DNA of 64,000 bases from UBA4416 sp036676295 (GTDB taxonomy: Bacteria > Bacteroidota > Bacteroidia > B-17B0 > Aurantibacillaceae). Below, one piece after another: positions 32,934-41,123 of this stretch; position 1 is the first letter of the stretch; every line of letters starts with the position of its first letter. The notes beneath the pieces were generated by a model. The model did not search any database. It saw only the letters and a list, made by a program, of their open reading frames with translations, and was not told the DNA's origin. Position numbers and translations under genes: made by a program. The DNA lies in NCBI GenBank assembly GCA_036676295.1, contig JAKFDE010000061.1, forward strand, positions 62,001 to 126,000, written 5' to 3'.

Positions 32934-34073
32934 ATGAAAAACCCCAAAAAAGCGATAAATACATTCTTGTTTCTTGTTACGGGCTTAACTTACGGTTACG
33001 CACAAAATAAGATCATTAATCCAACAATGGATGCAAAGTGTGTGTCTACCGGTTACGCAGAAATTATAAAAACAGAATCATGGACCAATGCTAATGGCGG
33101 AACAGTTGATCTGTTTGATAAAAATAAATCTAAAAATTGCCATAGCCCAAACGCTATTCCTACTAATTATATGGGACATCAAGCTGCTACAGCGGGCGAA
33201 CAAAATTATGCAGGTATTATTGCTTATTATGATGACGGAAGCAATAATCATACTGATAGTATGATCCATGCGAAGCTAAGAATAAAGGATGGCTATAAGC
33301 AATATTCGGAATATTTACAGGGAGAATTAAATGAACCATTAATAGCCGGTCAAGTCTATCAGGTTTCATTTAAAGTGAGTTTGGCGGATAAAAGCGGAAG
33401 AGCAATTTCTTGCTTAGGAGCTTTATTAACGCCCACTAAGATTGAGGAAAAATCAAATGCTTTTCTAAAGCAAAAACCACAATTTATTTCTCACAGGGTA
33501 ATTTCTGATTCTTTGAATTGGGTAACGCTTTACGGAACATACATTGCTGCTGGTGGCGAAAAATTTATTACGATCGGTTGTTATAAAGATGAATTTTTTG
33601 AAGCAATTAAAGTAGTTGGGCCATTACAAAACGATTCAAGAAAAGCGTATTATTATGTTGCTGATGCATCTGTGTCGCCATATATTGCAAAACCTGATTT
33701 AGATGCAATCGTTTCGGGAGTTGATTACATTGAATTAATGGACTTGCAATTTGCTTTAGAAAGTGCAGTGATCGAACCTAAATTTTATGCTGAATTGGAT
33801 GAAGCAGCTACCTGGATGAAAAAGCATCCAGAAATGAATTTCTTTTTAGCCGGTTATGCTGATAAAACAGGAACGCATGCTATTAATGATCCTCTTTCTT
33901 TAAATAGAGCCAATGCCGTAAAAACATATTTAGTTGGAAAAGGTGTAAACGAAGGAAATTTAATTACGGATGGGTTTGGAAGTACGAATCCTATAGAACG
34001 TAAAATCAAAAGCCGTCAAAACAGACGTGTTGAAATTTATTTATACTCTATGAACGTAACTTCAAAACCATAA
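32934..34073 (+). CDS. OmpA-family outer membrane protein
   Basis: A 379-residue exported protein. After a signal peptide (1-23), residues about 25-240 form a beta-rich domain (TMDAKCVSTGYAEII, YQVSFKVSLADKSG) found in other Bacteroidota OmpA proteins. Residues about 255-370 are an OmpA_C peptidoglycan-binding domain: NFFLAGYADKTGTHAIND, LSLNRANAVKTYLVGKGV, ITDGFGSTNPI and QNRRVEIYLYS. The protein is expected to link the outer membrane to the cell wall. A 14-bp-stem terminator follows. Confidence 0.9.
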   Translation: MKNPKKAINTFLFLVTGLTYGYAQNKIINPTMDAKCVSTGYAEIIKTESWTNANGGTVDLFDKNKSKNCHSPNAIPTNYMGHQAATAGEQNYAGIIAYYDDGSNNHTDSMIHAKLRIKDGYKQYSEYLQGELNEPLIAGQVYQVSFKVSLADKSGRAISCLGALLTPTKIEEKSNAFLKQKPQFISHRVISDSLNWVTLYGTYIAAGGEKFITIGCYKDEFFEAIKVVGPLQNDSRKAYYYVADASVSPYIAKPDLDAIVSGVDYIELMDLQFALESAVIEPKFYAELDEAATWMKKHPEMNFFLAGYADKTGTHAINDPLSLNRANAVKTYLVGKGVNEGNLITDGFGSTNPIERKIKSRQNRRVEIYLYSMNVTSKP

Positions 34074-34155
34074 ATAAGATCCTGAGTATTAAATCGGTTA
34101 GTTTTGTTTTTAAAAGCTTCAAAACACAAAGCGGTTTCAATCGATATAGTAATGA

Positions 34156-34186
34156 AAAAGTCTGTTCACATTGTGAACAGACTTTT
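34156..34186. terminator. Bidirectional terminator
   Basis: A perfect 14-bp stem, AAAAGTCTGTTCAC (34156-34169) with GTGAACAGACTTTT (34173-34186), between the convergent OmpA and FG-GAP genes. Confidence 0.92.
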
Positions 34187-34222
34187 ATGTTGTCGTATTT
34201 TGCTGATACGGTTTTAAGTAAT

Positions 34223-36427
34223 TTATTCTTTGATCAACTTGACCATATATTCTTTGTCGGGTTTTATGATCTTTAAAAAGTAAATGCCTGGCACTTGGTT
34301 TTGAATATTTAAATTTTGATCACCCGCTTCTGTTGTTTTAATTAAGATCTCCTCTCCTAAAGCATTAGTAATGATGATCTGTGCTGCGGTATTTGTTTCA
34401 ATGGTAAATACACCATTATTTGGATTTGGAAAAATAGTAACAAAAGATTCTCTATTTGACAAACCAATAATTCCTGCACATGCACTTACATTTTGTGAAA
34501 CGCTGGTGCTATTGACACAGCCATTTGTATCTGTTCCATCAACCGCATAAACAATACTTATAGCAGGGCTTATAACGATGTCAGGCGTGTTTTCAGAGCT
34601 ACTCCAGGTATAAGAAGTAGCACCGGATGCAGATAAAGTAGCTGTTTCACCTGCACACAATAAGCTATTAGTTGTACTGGCTGTTATAATAGGTAAGGGG
34701 TTAACCGTTACGTTTGATACGGCATCAACCGAAGAGACACACCCGTTTACATTCGTTCCGCTTACAGAATAAGAAGCATCAGCTGTTGGTGTTACAACAT
34801 TCGTTCCGCTCGAATAAGTATAAGTACTTGCTCCTGATGGAGTAATGGAGAAAGATTCACCGACACAAACAGCGCCACTATTCACAGAGATCGTAGGCGT
34901 TGGATTTACAACCACTAAACATTCTACGGAGTCAACACAGCCTTTTAAACTAGTGCCAGAAATAGTATAGGTAACATCAACAGTTGGCGCAACAACAGCA
35001 TTACCAGAACTATAAGAGTAAGTATTTGCACCACTTGCAGAAATTGTAAAAGAGTTACCCGAACAAATAGAGCCGCTGTTTACAGTAATAATTGGATTCG
35101 GATTAACGCTGATGGTTTTAACCGAAGTGTTACTGCAACCATTTACTGTATTTGTTCCAACAACGGAGTAAGTTGTTTGAATGGTTGGGCTAACAACGAT
35201 GCTTGTTGTTGTTACTCCTGTGCTCCAGCTATAGGTACTTGCTCCACTTGCGCTTAGGGTTATGCTTTTACCAATACATACCTCATTAGTAGTTGAGTTT
35301 AAAAACAAAGGTGGATCATTTAAATAAATACCAACAGTATTTAAAAATACATTTGCCACTGCTAAGTCGGGCCTATTGTCATTATTAAAATCGGCAGATA
35401 TGATCGAATAAGGAGTTGTTCCATTTGAGATGTTAACTGCTGCCGCAAAGCTACCGGTACCTGTGCCTAACAAAATAGATATATTTTGAGAAGCATAATT
35501 TGCTACTGCCAGATCAATCATACCATCGCCATTTAATTCTTTAGAAATGATCGAATAAGGAGTGGTTCCAACTGTATAAGTTAAGGTTGTTGTAAATGAG
35601 CCAGATCCGTTTCCTATTAATACAGATAGATCATTGCTTGCACTATTGACTACTGCCAGATCAGAATTACCATCACTGTTAAAATCGGCTGATGTTACTG
35701 AATTTGGCCCTGAACCAACTGTGAAACTACCGGCTGTTATAAAAGTACCGGAGCTGCTCCCTAACAAAAGAGTGACATCATTAGTTCCTAAATTCGCTAC
35801 TGCTAAATCAAGTTGAGCATCATTATTAAAATCAGCCGCACTAAGTGAAATGGGTGATGCGCCGGCCGTATAGTTAACAGCTGAGAAAAATCCGCCGTTT
35901 CCTACTCCAAGTAAAACAGAAACATTGTTGGAGCTAACATGTATATTTGTTGTAGCCAGATCCGATTCTCCGTCATTATTAAGATCAGCCACAATAATTG
36001 AAATTGGTCTTGCACCAACAGGCCAAAAACCATAGGTAGAAAAAGTACCGGTATTGCTCCCTAATAAAATAGTTATATTATTAGAATTATAATTTGATAC
36101 AGCCAGATCAATATGGTTATCATTATTAAAATCATCGGCAACCACTGAACTAGGGCCTGAGCCTACCGTGTAGTTAACAGCCGTTAAAAAGGAACCGGTA
36201 CCAATTCCTAATAACACAGAAACATTATTAGAAGTATTATTAATTGCCGCTATGTCTAATTTACCATCATTATTAAAATCAGCCGTAGTCATCACTTCCG
36301 GATTTGTACTTGCAGTGTAAGTGCCATACAAAGTAAAACAATTGGCGTTTTGCGCATTCGACATTTGACTAACGATGATTAGTACAAGAATGAGCATTAA
36401 TTTAATTTTGGAGTAAATGTAATTCAT
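34223..36427 (-). CDS. FG-GAP/Ig-like repeat surface protein with T9SS domain
   Basis: A 734-residue secreted protein. After the signal peptide (1-26) come seven FG-GAP/VCBS repeats (about 30-370) with calcium-loop motifs such as DFNNDGKLDIA and DFNSDGNSDLAV, predicted to form a seven-bladed beta-propeller. Four Ig-like repeats of about 70 residues follow (CIGKSITLSASGASTYSW, CSGNSFTISASGANTY and two more). The last 80 residues are a T9SS sorting domain (VTIFPNPNNGVFTIET, PGIYFLKII). It is probably exported by T9SS as an adhesin or surface lectin-like protein. Repeat units differ enough that recent amplification is not indicated. Confidence 0.92.
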   Translation of the reverse strand: MNYIYSKIKLMLILVLIIVSQMSNAQNANCFTLYGTYTASTNPEVMTTADFNNDGKLDIAAINNTSNNVSVLLGIGTGSFLTAVNYTVGSGPSSVVADDFNNDNHIDLAVSNYNSNNITILLGSNTGTFSTYGFWPVGARPISIIVADLNNDGESDLATTNIHVSSNNVSVLLGVGNGGFFSAVNYTAGASPISLSAADFNNDAQLDLAVANLGTNDVTLLLGSSSGTFITAGSFTVGSGPNSVTSADFNSDGNSDLAVVNSASNDLSVLIGNGSGSFTTTLTYTVGTTPYSIISKELNGDGMIDLAVANYASQNISILLGTGTGSFAAAVNISNGTTPYSIISADFNNDNRPDLAVANVFLNTVGIYLNDPPLFLNSTTNEVCIGKSITLSASGASTYSWSTGVTTTSIVVSPTIQTTYSVVGTNTVNGCSNTSVKTISVNPNPIITVNSGSICSGNSFTISASGANTYSYSSGNAVVAPTVDVTYTISGTSLKGCVDSVECLVVVNPTPTISVNSGAVCVGESFSITPSGASTYTYSSGTNVVTPTADASYSVSGTNVNGCVSSVDAVSNVTVNPLPIITASTTNSLLCAGETATLSASGATSYTWSSSENTPDIVISPAISIVYAVDGTDTNGCVNSTSVSQNVSACAGIIGLSNRESFVTIFPNPNNGVFTIETNTAAQIIITNALGEEILIKTTEAGDQNLNIQNQVPGIYFLKIIKPDKEYMVKLIKE

Positions 36428-36518
36428 AGGCAGATGTTGTTACTATCATACAAGTTAGTATAAATAAATTGAGTTTTTACTATTATCATATTATTTGTGG
36501 TTATGATTCCTGACATTA

Positions 36519-36552
36519 ATAAAAAAGCCTGTTCGCATTACTGAACAAGCTT
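36519..36552 (-). terminator. Terminator of kbl
   Basis: On the minus strand, stem AAGCTTGTTC with GAACAGGCTT (plus-strand 36525-36534 and 36543-36552, one G-T pair), followed by a T-run. It lies about 78 bp after the kbl stop. Confidence 0.8.
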
Positions 36553-36565
36553 TTGTTTTGAAACA

Positions 36566-36599
36566 TCATTGCGAGAAGGAACGACAAAGCAATCTCACA
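36566..36599. repeat. Dispersed intergenic repeat, ATTGCGAG...GCAATCTC type
   Basis: CATTGCGAGAAGGAACGAC with AAAGCAATCTCACA is an imperfect palindrome (ATTGC and GCAAT arms) of a type I recall as common between genes of Bacteroidota. Only one copy is in this window. Confidence 0.55.
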
Positions 36600-36629
36600 T
36601 ATAAAATAATGGACCTATTTAAAAATAAT

Positions 36630-37829
36630 TTATGCAGGTACTTTAATAACACCTAATTCTTTTCCTACTTTTTCAAACGCTTTCAAGGCCTTGTCTAAAT
36701 GTTCCTGAGTGTGAGCAGCAGATAGTTGAACACGAATACGCGCTTGCCCTTTGGCTACCACAGGGAAGAAGAAACCAATGACATAAATACCTTCTTTTAA
36801 TAATTTGTCGGCAAACACTTGTGATAGTTTTGCGTCGTACAACATCACCGGCACAATGGCCGAATCGCCTTCTTTGAATTCTAACCCAATTTGTTTCAAC
36901 CCTTTTTTAAAATAGTTAATGTTCCACTCTAATTTATCACGTAACTCTGTTGTTTCGCTTAACATATCAAATACAGCAATAGAAGCACCAACAATACTTG
37001 GAGCCAATGAGTTTGAAAATAAGTAAGGACGAGAACGTTGTCTTAATATTTCAATAATTTCTTTTTTACCGGAAGTAAAACCACCCATGGCTCCACCTAA
37101 AGCTTTGCCTAATGTTCCGGTGATAATATCTACACGATTCATCACGTTTTTTAATTCCACGGTACCGCGACCTGTTTTACCAATAAAGCCCGAAGCGTGA
37201 CTTTCATCCACCATTACCAAGGCATTATATTTATCAGCTAAGTCACAAATTTTATCTAAAGGAGCCACAAAACCATCCATACTAAACACACCATCCGTCA
37301 CAATAATACGGTAACGTTGCGCTTGTGCTTTTATTAATTGCTCTTCCAGATCTGCCATGTCGCAATTTTTGTAGCGATAGCGTTGAGCCTTGCATAAACG
37401 CACTCCGTCAATGATAGAAGCATGATTCAATTCATCAGAGATGATCGCATCTTCTTCGCCAAATAAGGGTTCAAATACGCCACCATTGGCATCAAAAGCC
37501 GCGGCATATAAAATAGTATCTTCTTGTCCTAAAAAAGAAGCAATTTTCTTTTCCAGCGTTTTGTGAATGTCTTGGGTACCGCAAATAAAACGAACAGATG
37601 ACATGCCATAACCATGCGTATCTAAGGCTTTTTTAGCGCCTTCGATCACTTTAGGATGAGAAGACAAACCTAAATAGTTGTTTGCACAAAAAATGATCAC
37701 CTCTTCGCCGGTACTTACCTTAACGGAAGCGCCTTGTGGAGTAGTAATCACACGTTCTTTTTTAAATAAACCGTTTTCTTCGATTTCGTTTAATTGACCT
37801 TGTAAGTGGTTTTGAAAGTTTCCGTACAT
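36630..37829 (-). CDS. kbl: Glycine C-acetyltransferase (2-amino-3-ketobutyrate CoA ligase)
   Basis: A PLP enzyme that splits 2-amino-3-oxobutanoate into glycine and acetyl-CoA in threonine degradation, or the related serine palmitoyltransferase-type reaction. It has 399 residues from the chosen start MYGNFQNHLQGQL. Visible motifs: CANNYLGLSSHP, ISDELNHASIIDG, the PLP lysine in GTLGKALGGAMGGFTSG, and MVDESHASGFIG. Threonine dehydrogenase is not in the window. Homologues include the sphingolipid enzyme SPT, and Bacteroidota make sphingolipids, so a serine palmitoyltransferase role cannot be fully excluded. Confidence 0.9.
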   Translation of the reverse strand: MYGNFQNHLQGQLNEIEENGLFKKERVITTPQGASVKVSTGEEVIIFCANNYLGLSSHPKVIEGAKKALDTHGYGMSSVRFICGTQDIHKTLEKKIASFLGQEDTILYAAAFDANGGVFEPLFGEEDAIISDELNHASIIDGVRLCKAQRYRYKNCDMADLEEQLIKAQAQRYRIIVTDGVFSMDGFVAPLDKICDLADKYNALVMVDESHASGFIGKTGRGTVELKNVMNRVDIITGTLGKALGGAMGGFTSGKKEIIEILRQRSRPYLFSNSLAPSIVGASIAVFDMLSETTELRDKLEWNINYFKKGLKQIGLEFKEGDSAIVPVMLYDAKLSQVFADKLLKEGIYVIGFFFPVVAKGQARIRVQLSAAHTQEHLDKALKAFEKVGKELGVIKVPA

Positions 37830-37919
37830 AATATTGGGGTTTAGAGGCTGCAAATTAAAAAATATTAGCCCAATTTCAGGAATTTAAGGGCAGAATATCT
37901 CAGATTTTATAAAAATTAG

Positions 37920-37927
37920 TATATTTG
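37920..37927 (+). promoter_or_regulatory. TAnnTTTG -7 box of tRNA-Leu
   Basis: TATATTTG ends 11 nt before the first base of the tRNA, a good position for a -7 element of a stable RNA gene. Confidence 0.6.
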
Positions 37928-37938
37928 CCCCTCATAAT

Positions 37939-38018
37939 GCGCATGTGGCGTAATTGGTAGCCGCGCCAGACTTAGGATCTGGTCCGTGAGGGTGGGGGTT
38001 CGAGTCCCTTCATGCGCA
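37939..38018 (+). tRNA. tRNA-Leu (anticodon TAG)
   Basis: A cloverleaf with acceptor arms GCGCATG (37939-37945) and CATGCGC (38011-38017), discriminator A, an anticodon stem CCAGA/TCTGG enclosing loop CTTAGGA (anticodon TAG), a T-loop GGTTCGAGTCC and a long variable arm (CCGTGAGGG), as expected for class II tRNA-Leu. The 3' CCA is not encoded. It reads the codon CUA. Confidence 0.95.
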
Positions 38019-38025
38019 CAGAAAC

Positions 38026-38058
38026 AAAACGGGAGTTCTCATTGAGAACTCCCGTTTT
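38026..38058 (+). terminator. Terminator after tRNA-Leu
   Basis: Stem GGGAGTTCTC (38031-38040) with GAGAACTCCC (38044-38053), extended by AAAAC/GTTTT, followed by a T-run; immediately downstream of the tRNA. Confidence 0.9.
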
Positions 38059-38073
38059 TGTTTTGTAACACAT

Positions 38074-38090
38074 TCAAAATGAGAATTTCC
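38074..38090 (+). promoter_or_regulatory. Putative sigma-54 enhancer (UAS), copy 1
   Basis: TCAAAATGAGAATTTCC is nearly identical to TCAAAATGAGAAATTTCC at 42544-42561. Both lie upstream of -24/-12-like promoters (68 and 49 nt before the GG), so it is a candidate binding site of the sigma-54 activator encoded at 41124. No experimental evidence. Confidence 0.55.
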
Positions 38091-38156
38091 TTTCCATTTT
38101 TAGAAAACAATATCATTTAGACACCGCTCTTCTTATGGTAGTCAGCCATATACAGC

Positions 38157-38174
38157 TTGGTGTTAAGTTTGCAT
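38157..38174 (+). promoter_or_regulatory. Putative sigma-54 (-24/-12) promoter of the signalling operon
   Basis: TTGGTGTTAAGTTTGCAT has GG at 38159-38160 and GC at 38171-38172, exactly 10 nt apart as in sigma-54 promoters, with a TTTGCA -12 element. The first ATG (38199) lies 27 nt downstream. Confidence 0.6.
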
Positions 38175-38198
38175 TCCATAAGGTATAAAATTGGCATC

Positions 38199-38630
38199 AT
38201 GTGGACGAGAAATGAAAATAAACAAAACGTTTTTAGAATAGTTGTTGCCTCAGAGGACTCCATGTTTGTTGATCTGTTAAATGAGATCATTGATAGCGTT
38301 CGCGTTTTATTTCCTTCTTTAGTTTTTGCTATTCAAAAAATTACCGATATAAATGAAATTGATGTTGCAGAAAAGAAGGAACTGATTTTTTTAGAAGACC
38401 GATTTTTATTAAACGCACCGGGAGCTATGCCACGACAAGAAGCGAAACAGAGAGAGGTAGTACTGCTTTTAAACAATGATTTTTTTAGCGAAAACAGCCA
38501 GAAGATTAAACAAGCAATTAACGAAAATTCCTTAAATTTAACAGGACACATTTCTTTAACTAATTATCCTTTTAGTTTAATTAAATTGTTGGTTGTTGAT
38601 TTTATTAAGATTAAGTTAAATGTTCAATAA
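38199..38630 (+). CDS. Unknown protein in sigma-54 signalling operon
   Basis: A 143-residue protein I do not recognise. It begins MWTRNENKQNVFRIVVASED; the alternation FRIVVASEDSMFVDLLNEII then LIFLEDRFLL, EVVLLLNNDFF and INENSLNLTGHISL recalls a receiver-like Rossmann fold without the phospho-acceptor aspartate. The upstream frame continues to a TTG at 38157, but that codon lies within the promoter. Its last 11 bases overlap the histidine kinase gene, so the two are translationally coupled. The role is presumably tied to the kinase. Confidence 0.7.
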   Translation: MWTRNENKQNVFRIVVASEDSMFVDLLNEIIDSVRVLFPSLVFAIQKITDINEIDVAEKKELIFLEDRFLLNAPGAMPRQEAKQREVVLLLNNDFFSENSQKIKQAINENSLNLTGHISLTNYPFSLIKLLVVDFIKIKLNVQ

Positions 38631-41100
38631 AAAAAAATACTCAGAATTAAGAGTTGTGGTTTTATTACTGCTTATCGTTCTGATTGTTTGTGTCAGCGGC
38701 ATTTTTCTTTATAAAAACATTTCGGCCATTGCCAAAAATGTAGAAACGTCTGCCAAGGCCGAAACCAGACACTCTTTAGTTTTAAGACAAATTCTTATTG
38801 ATATAGGCGAAGCTGAAAATTCTGTTAAATCCTATAATTTAACGTATGATAAAGAGCACCTGATCTCTTTTTATAATTCTATTTCATCCTTCGAGTCAAA
38901 AATAGAAGAACTCGAAAGATCAAAAAAATACAGTAAGCACGAAAAGTATGTGATTGATAATGTAACTCAATTAGCAGAAAAACGATTTGAATTATTAAAA
39001 CAACAACTTTATCTGGATGATGAAGAAAAGATCACCGATGAGTTAAATACTATTTCCCGTAAAATCGACGAAGCCTATACAAAAAATGCAGCATTGGAAT
39101 CTGCAAGCTACACCCCAACTCTTACTGCCGCTAATCCTGAAAAAAAAGAAAGTTTTTTTAAAAGATTATTTGGAAAGAAAACTAAAGCAGAAGACAGTCT
39201 TAAAACAATAACGCCTCAGGCCTTAGCATCTAAAGAGGTTCAATCTGAAAAAATACAGGGAGAATTAAAGAGTACGGTTAATAAAGTAAAAGGCTTACAG
39301 CTCGAAAAATTAGCCGAAAGAAAAAGTGTAGAGTTGCAATTATCAAAAGAGGGCCAAACAATTGTAAATCAAATACGAAGGCTTGCTGCGGAGATCGAAT
39401 CACAAGAAAATATTCAGGCGTTAAAAAAAATAGATTCTGCTAAAAGAGAAATGAATACGATCCAACGATTTGCGATCGTGTTTTCGGTGATTGTTTCTCT
39501 TTTGTTAATATTTGTTGGCTATCTGATCACTAATTATGTGAGAAAGAAAAAAGAATACGAATTAGCGTTAATTACAGCTAAACGTAGCGCCGAAGATCTG
39601 GCTAAAACCAAAGAAACGTTTTTAGCAAACATGAGTCATGAAATTAAAACGCCGTTAAATGCAATTTATGGCTTTACAGAACAAGTGCTCAATTCAAATC
39701 TTAATTCACAACAACATGAGCAATTAAGCATTGTTAAAAAATCAGCCGATTATTTATCTAAGCTGGTAAACAATATATTAAGCTATTCGAAAATACAAGC
39801 TGGTAAAGCGCATATCGATAATGTGAGTTTTAATTTGAAAGAAGAACTTGGAGATGTAGAGTTACTGTTTTTGGAACAAACGAAAAAAAAATCCCTGAAT
39901 CTTATTTTTGAAAAAGACGAAAACGTCCCCGATCATATTAATTGCGATCTGACAAAACTTAAACAAATATTGTTTAACCTGATAGGTAATGCCATTAAGT
40001 TTACAGAAAAAGGGAGCGTTGAGGTTTTGTTTAAAAAAACAGAACTTAATTCGAAGCCGGCTTTGTTTATCAGAGTGAGGGATACAGGAATTGGGATCAG
40101 TAAAGAAAAACTACCCGATTTGTTTAATGAATATGCACAAGCTAATAGTACGTTATCTAAAAGATATGAAGGCACAGGTTTAGGGTTGGTGATTACAAAA
40201 AAACTCATCGAACAAATGGGTGGCACTATTTATCTTGACAGCAAAGAACGCTTGGGCACTACGGTTGAAACGGTTGTGCCATACAGCGAAGTTTCTCAGC
40301 CACCGGAAGGTAATGGCGCTAATCACTCGATCAGTAATCTACAAAAGAGTTTGAAAGGGAAGAAGATCTTAATTGTAGACGATGAAGACTTTAATAGATT
40401 GTTATTGAAATCTATTTTATCTAAGTATAAGGTTATAATAACAGAAGCGTCGGATGGTAACAAATCTGTTTTGTTGACGAGTGATCATTCGTACGATTTT
40501 ATCATCATGGATATTCAAATGCCTGATAAAAATGGTATTGAGGCATGTATCGAGATCAGAAAGAATAATAAACAAGTACCAATATTTGCGTCTTCGGCCG
40601 GTATTAATGAAGAAAAGATCAGCGAGTATTTAAATGTCGGTTTCAGCGGATTTGTTCATAAGCCATTTACAGAACAGGAATTATTGGAAACATTGATGAA
40701 ACAACTTTCAAGTGCGCCAAATGATTTATTTATTACCGGCGACGTAAACGATCAAAAACATATTTCTTCGAAAGCAAACATAAGTAATTTACAAACTGTT
40801 TATGATAATGACGAAGATTTTAAGAAGGAATTGATAGAGATCTTCCTGAAATCAATTAGCAATGCTTTAACAGATATTACAAATGCGTGCACGCAACGTA
40901 AATGGGTTCAGGCAGCAGATGCAGCCCATAAAGCCATGCCTCCTTGCAAACACTTTGATGCCGATGACCTGTATCGTAGTTTTAAATATTTCGAAAATCT
41001 TAGAAACAGCATTCCGGATAATCATGAAATGCAACTCAATCTTGAACAATTAAAACAAGAGATAGAGAGTGTAAACAACGAATTGAAATTATATTTGTAA
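38620..41100 (+). CDS. Hybrid sensor histidine kinase with receiver and HPt domains
   Basis: An 826-residue kinase. TM1 is at about 8-31 and TM2 at about 283-306, enclosing a long helical extracytoplasmic sensor (CHASE3-like in layout). The phospho-acceptor H340 sits in ANMSHEIKTPLNAIYG, followed by the ATPase (NAIKFTEKGSVEV, VRDTGIGI, GTGLGLVITKKLI), a receiver with D631 in IIMDIQMPDKNG, and a C-terminal HPt-like domain with H770 in DAAHKAMPPCKHF. The layout implies a H-D-H phosphorelay that ends on a separate response regulator, most simply the sigma-54 activator encoded 24 bp downstream. Confidence 0.93.
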   Translation: MFNKKKYSELRVVVLLLLIVLIVCVSGIFLYKNISAIAKNVETSAKAETRHSLVLRQILIDIGEAENSVKSYNLTYDKEHLISFYNSISSFESKIEELERSKKYSKHEKYVIDNVTQLAEKRFELLKQQLYLDDEEKITDELNTISRKIDEAYTKNAALESASYTPTLTAANPEKKESFFKRLFGKKTKAEDSLKTITPQALASKEVQSEKIQGELKSTVNKVKGLQLEKLAERKSVELQLSKEGQTIVNQIRRLAAEIESQENIQALKKIDSAKREMNTIQRFAIVFSVIVSLLLIFVGYLITNYVRKKKEYELALITAKRSAEDLAKTKETFLANMSHEIKTPLNAIYGFTEQVLNSNLNSQQHEQLSIVKKSADYLSKLVNNILSYSKIQAGKAHIDNVSFNLKEELGDVELLFLEQTKKKSLNLIFEKDENVPDHINCDLTKLKQILFNLIGNAIKFTEKGSVEVLFKKTELNSKPALFIRVRDTGIGISKEKLPDLFNEYAQANSTLSKRYEGTGLGLVITKKLIEQMGGTIYLDSKERLGTTVETVVPYSEVSQPPEGNGANHSISNLQKSLKGKKILIVDDEDFNRLLLKSILSKYKVIITEASDGNKSVLLTSDHSYDFIIMDIQMPDKNGIEACIEIRKNNKQVPIFASSAGINEEKISEYLNVGFSGFVHKPFTEQELLETLMKQLSSAPNDLFITGDVNDQKHISSKANISNLQTVYDNDEDFKKELIEIFLKSISNALTDITNACTQRKWVQAADAAHKAMPPCKHFDADDLYRSFKYFENLRNSIPDNHEMQLNLEQLKQEIESVNNELKLYL

Positions 41101-41123
41101 CTTTAAATCAAATATAATAGACT

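Noticed and set aside
38157..38198. N-terminal extension of the small protein from TTG 38157
   Set aside because: These bases are the -24/-12 promoter; translation from ATG 38199 is more plausible.
38191..38207. TTGGCATCATGTGGAC as a second sigma-54 promoter
   Set aside because: GG at the right place but no GC 10 nt downstream (AC instead), and it lies over the start codon.
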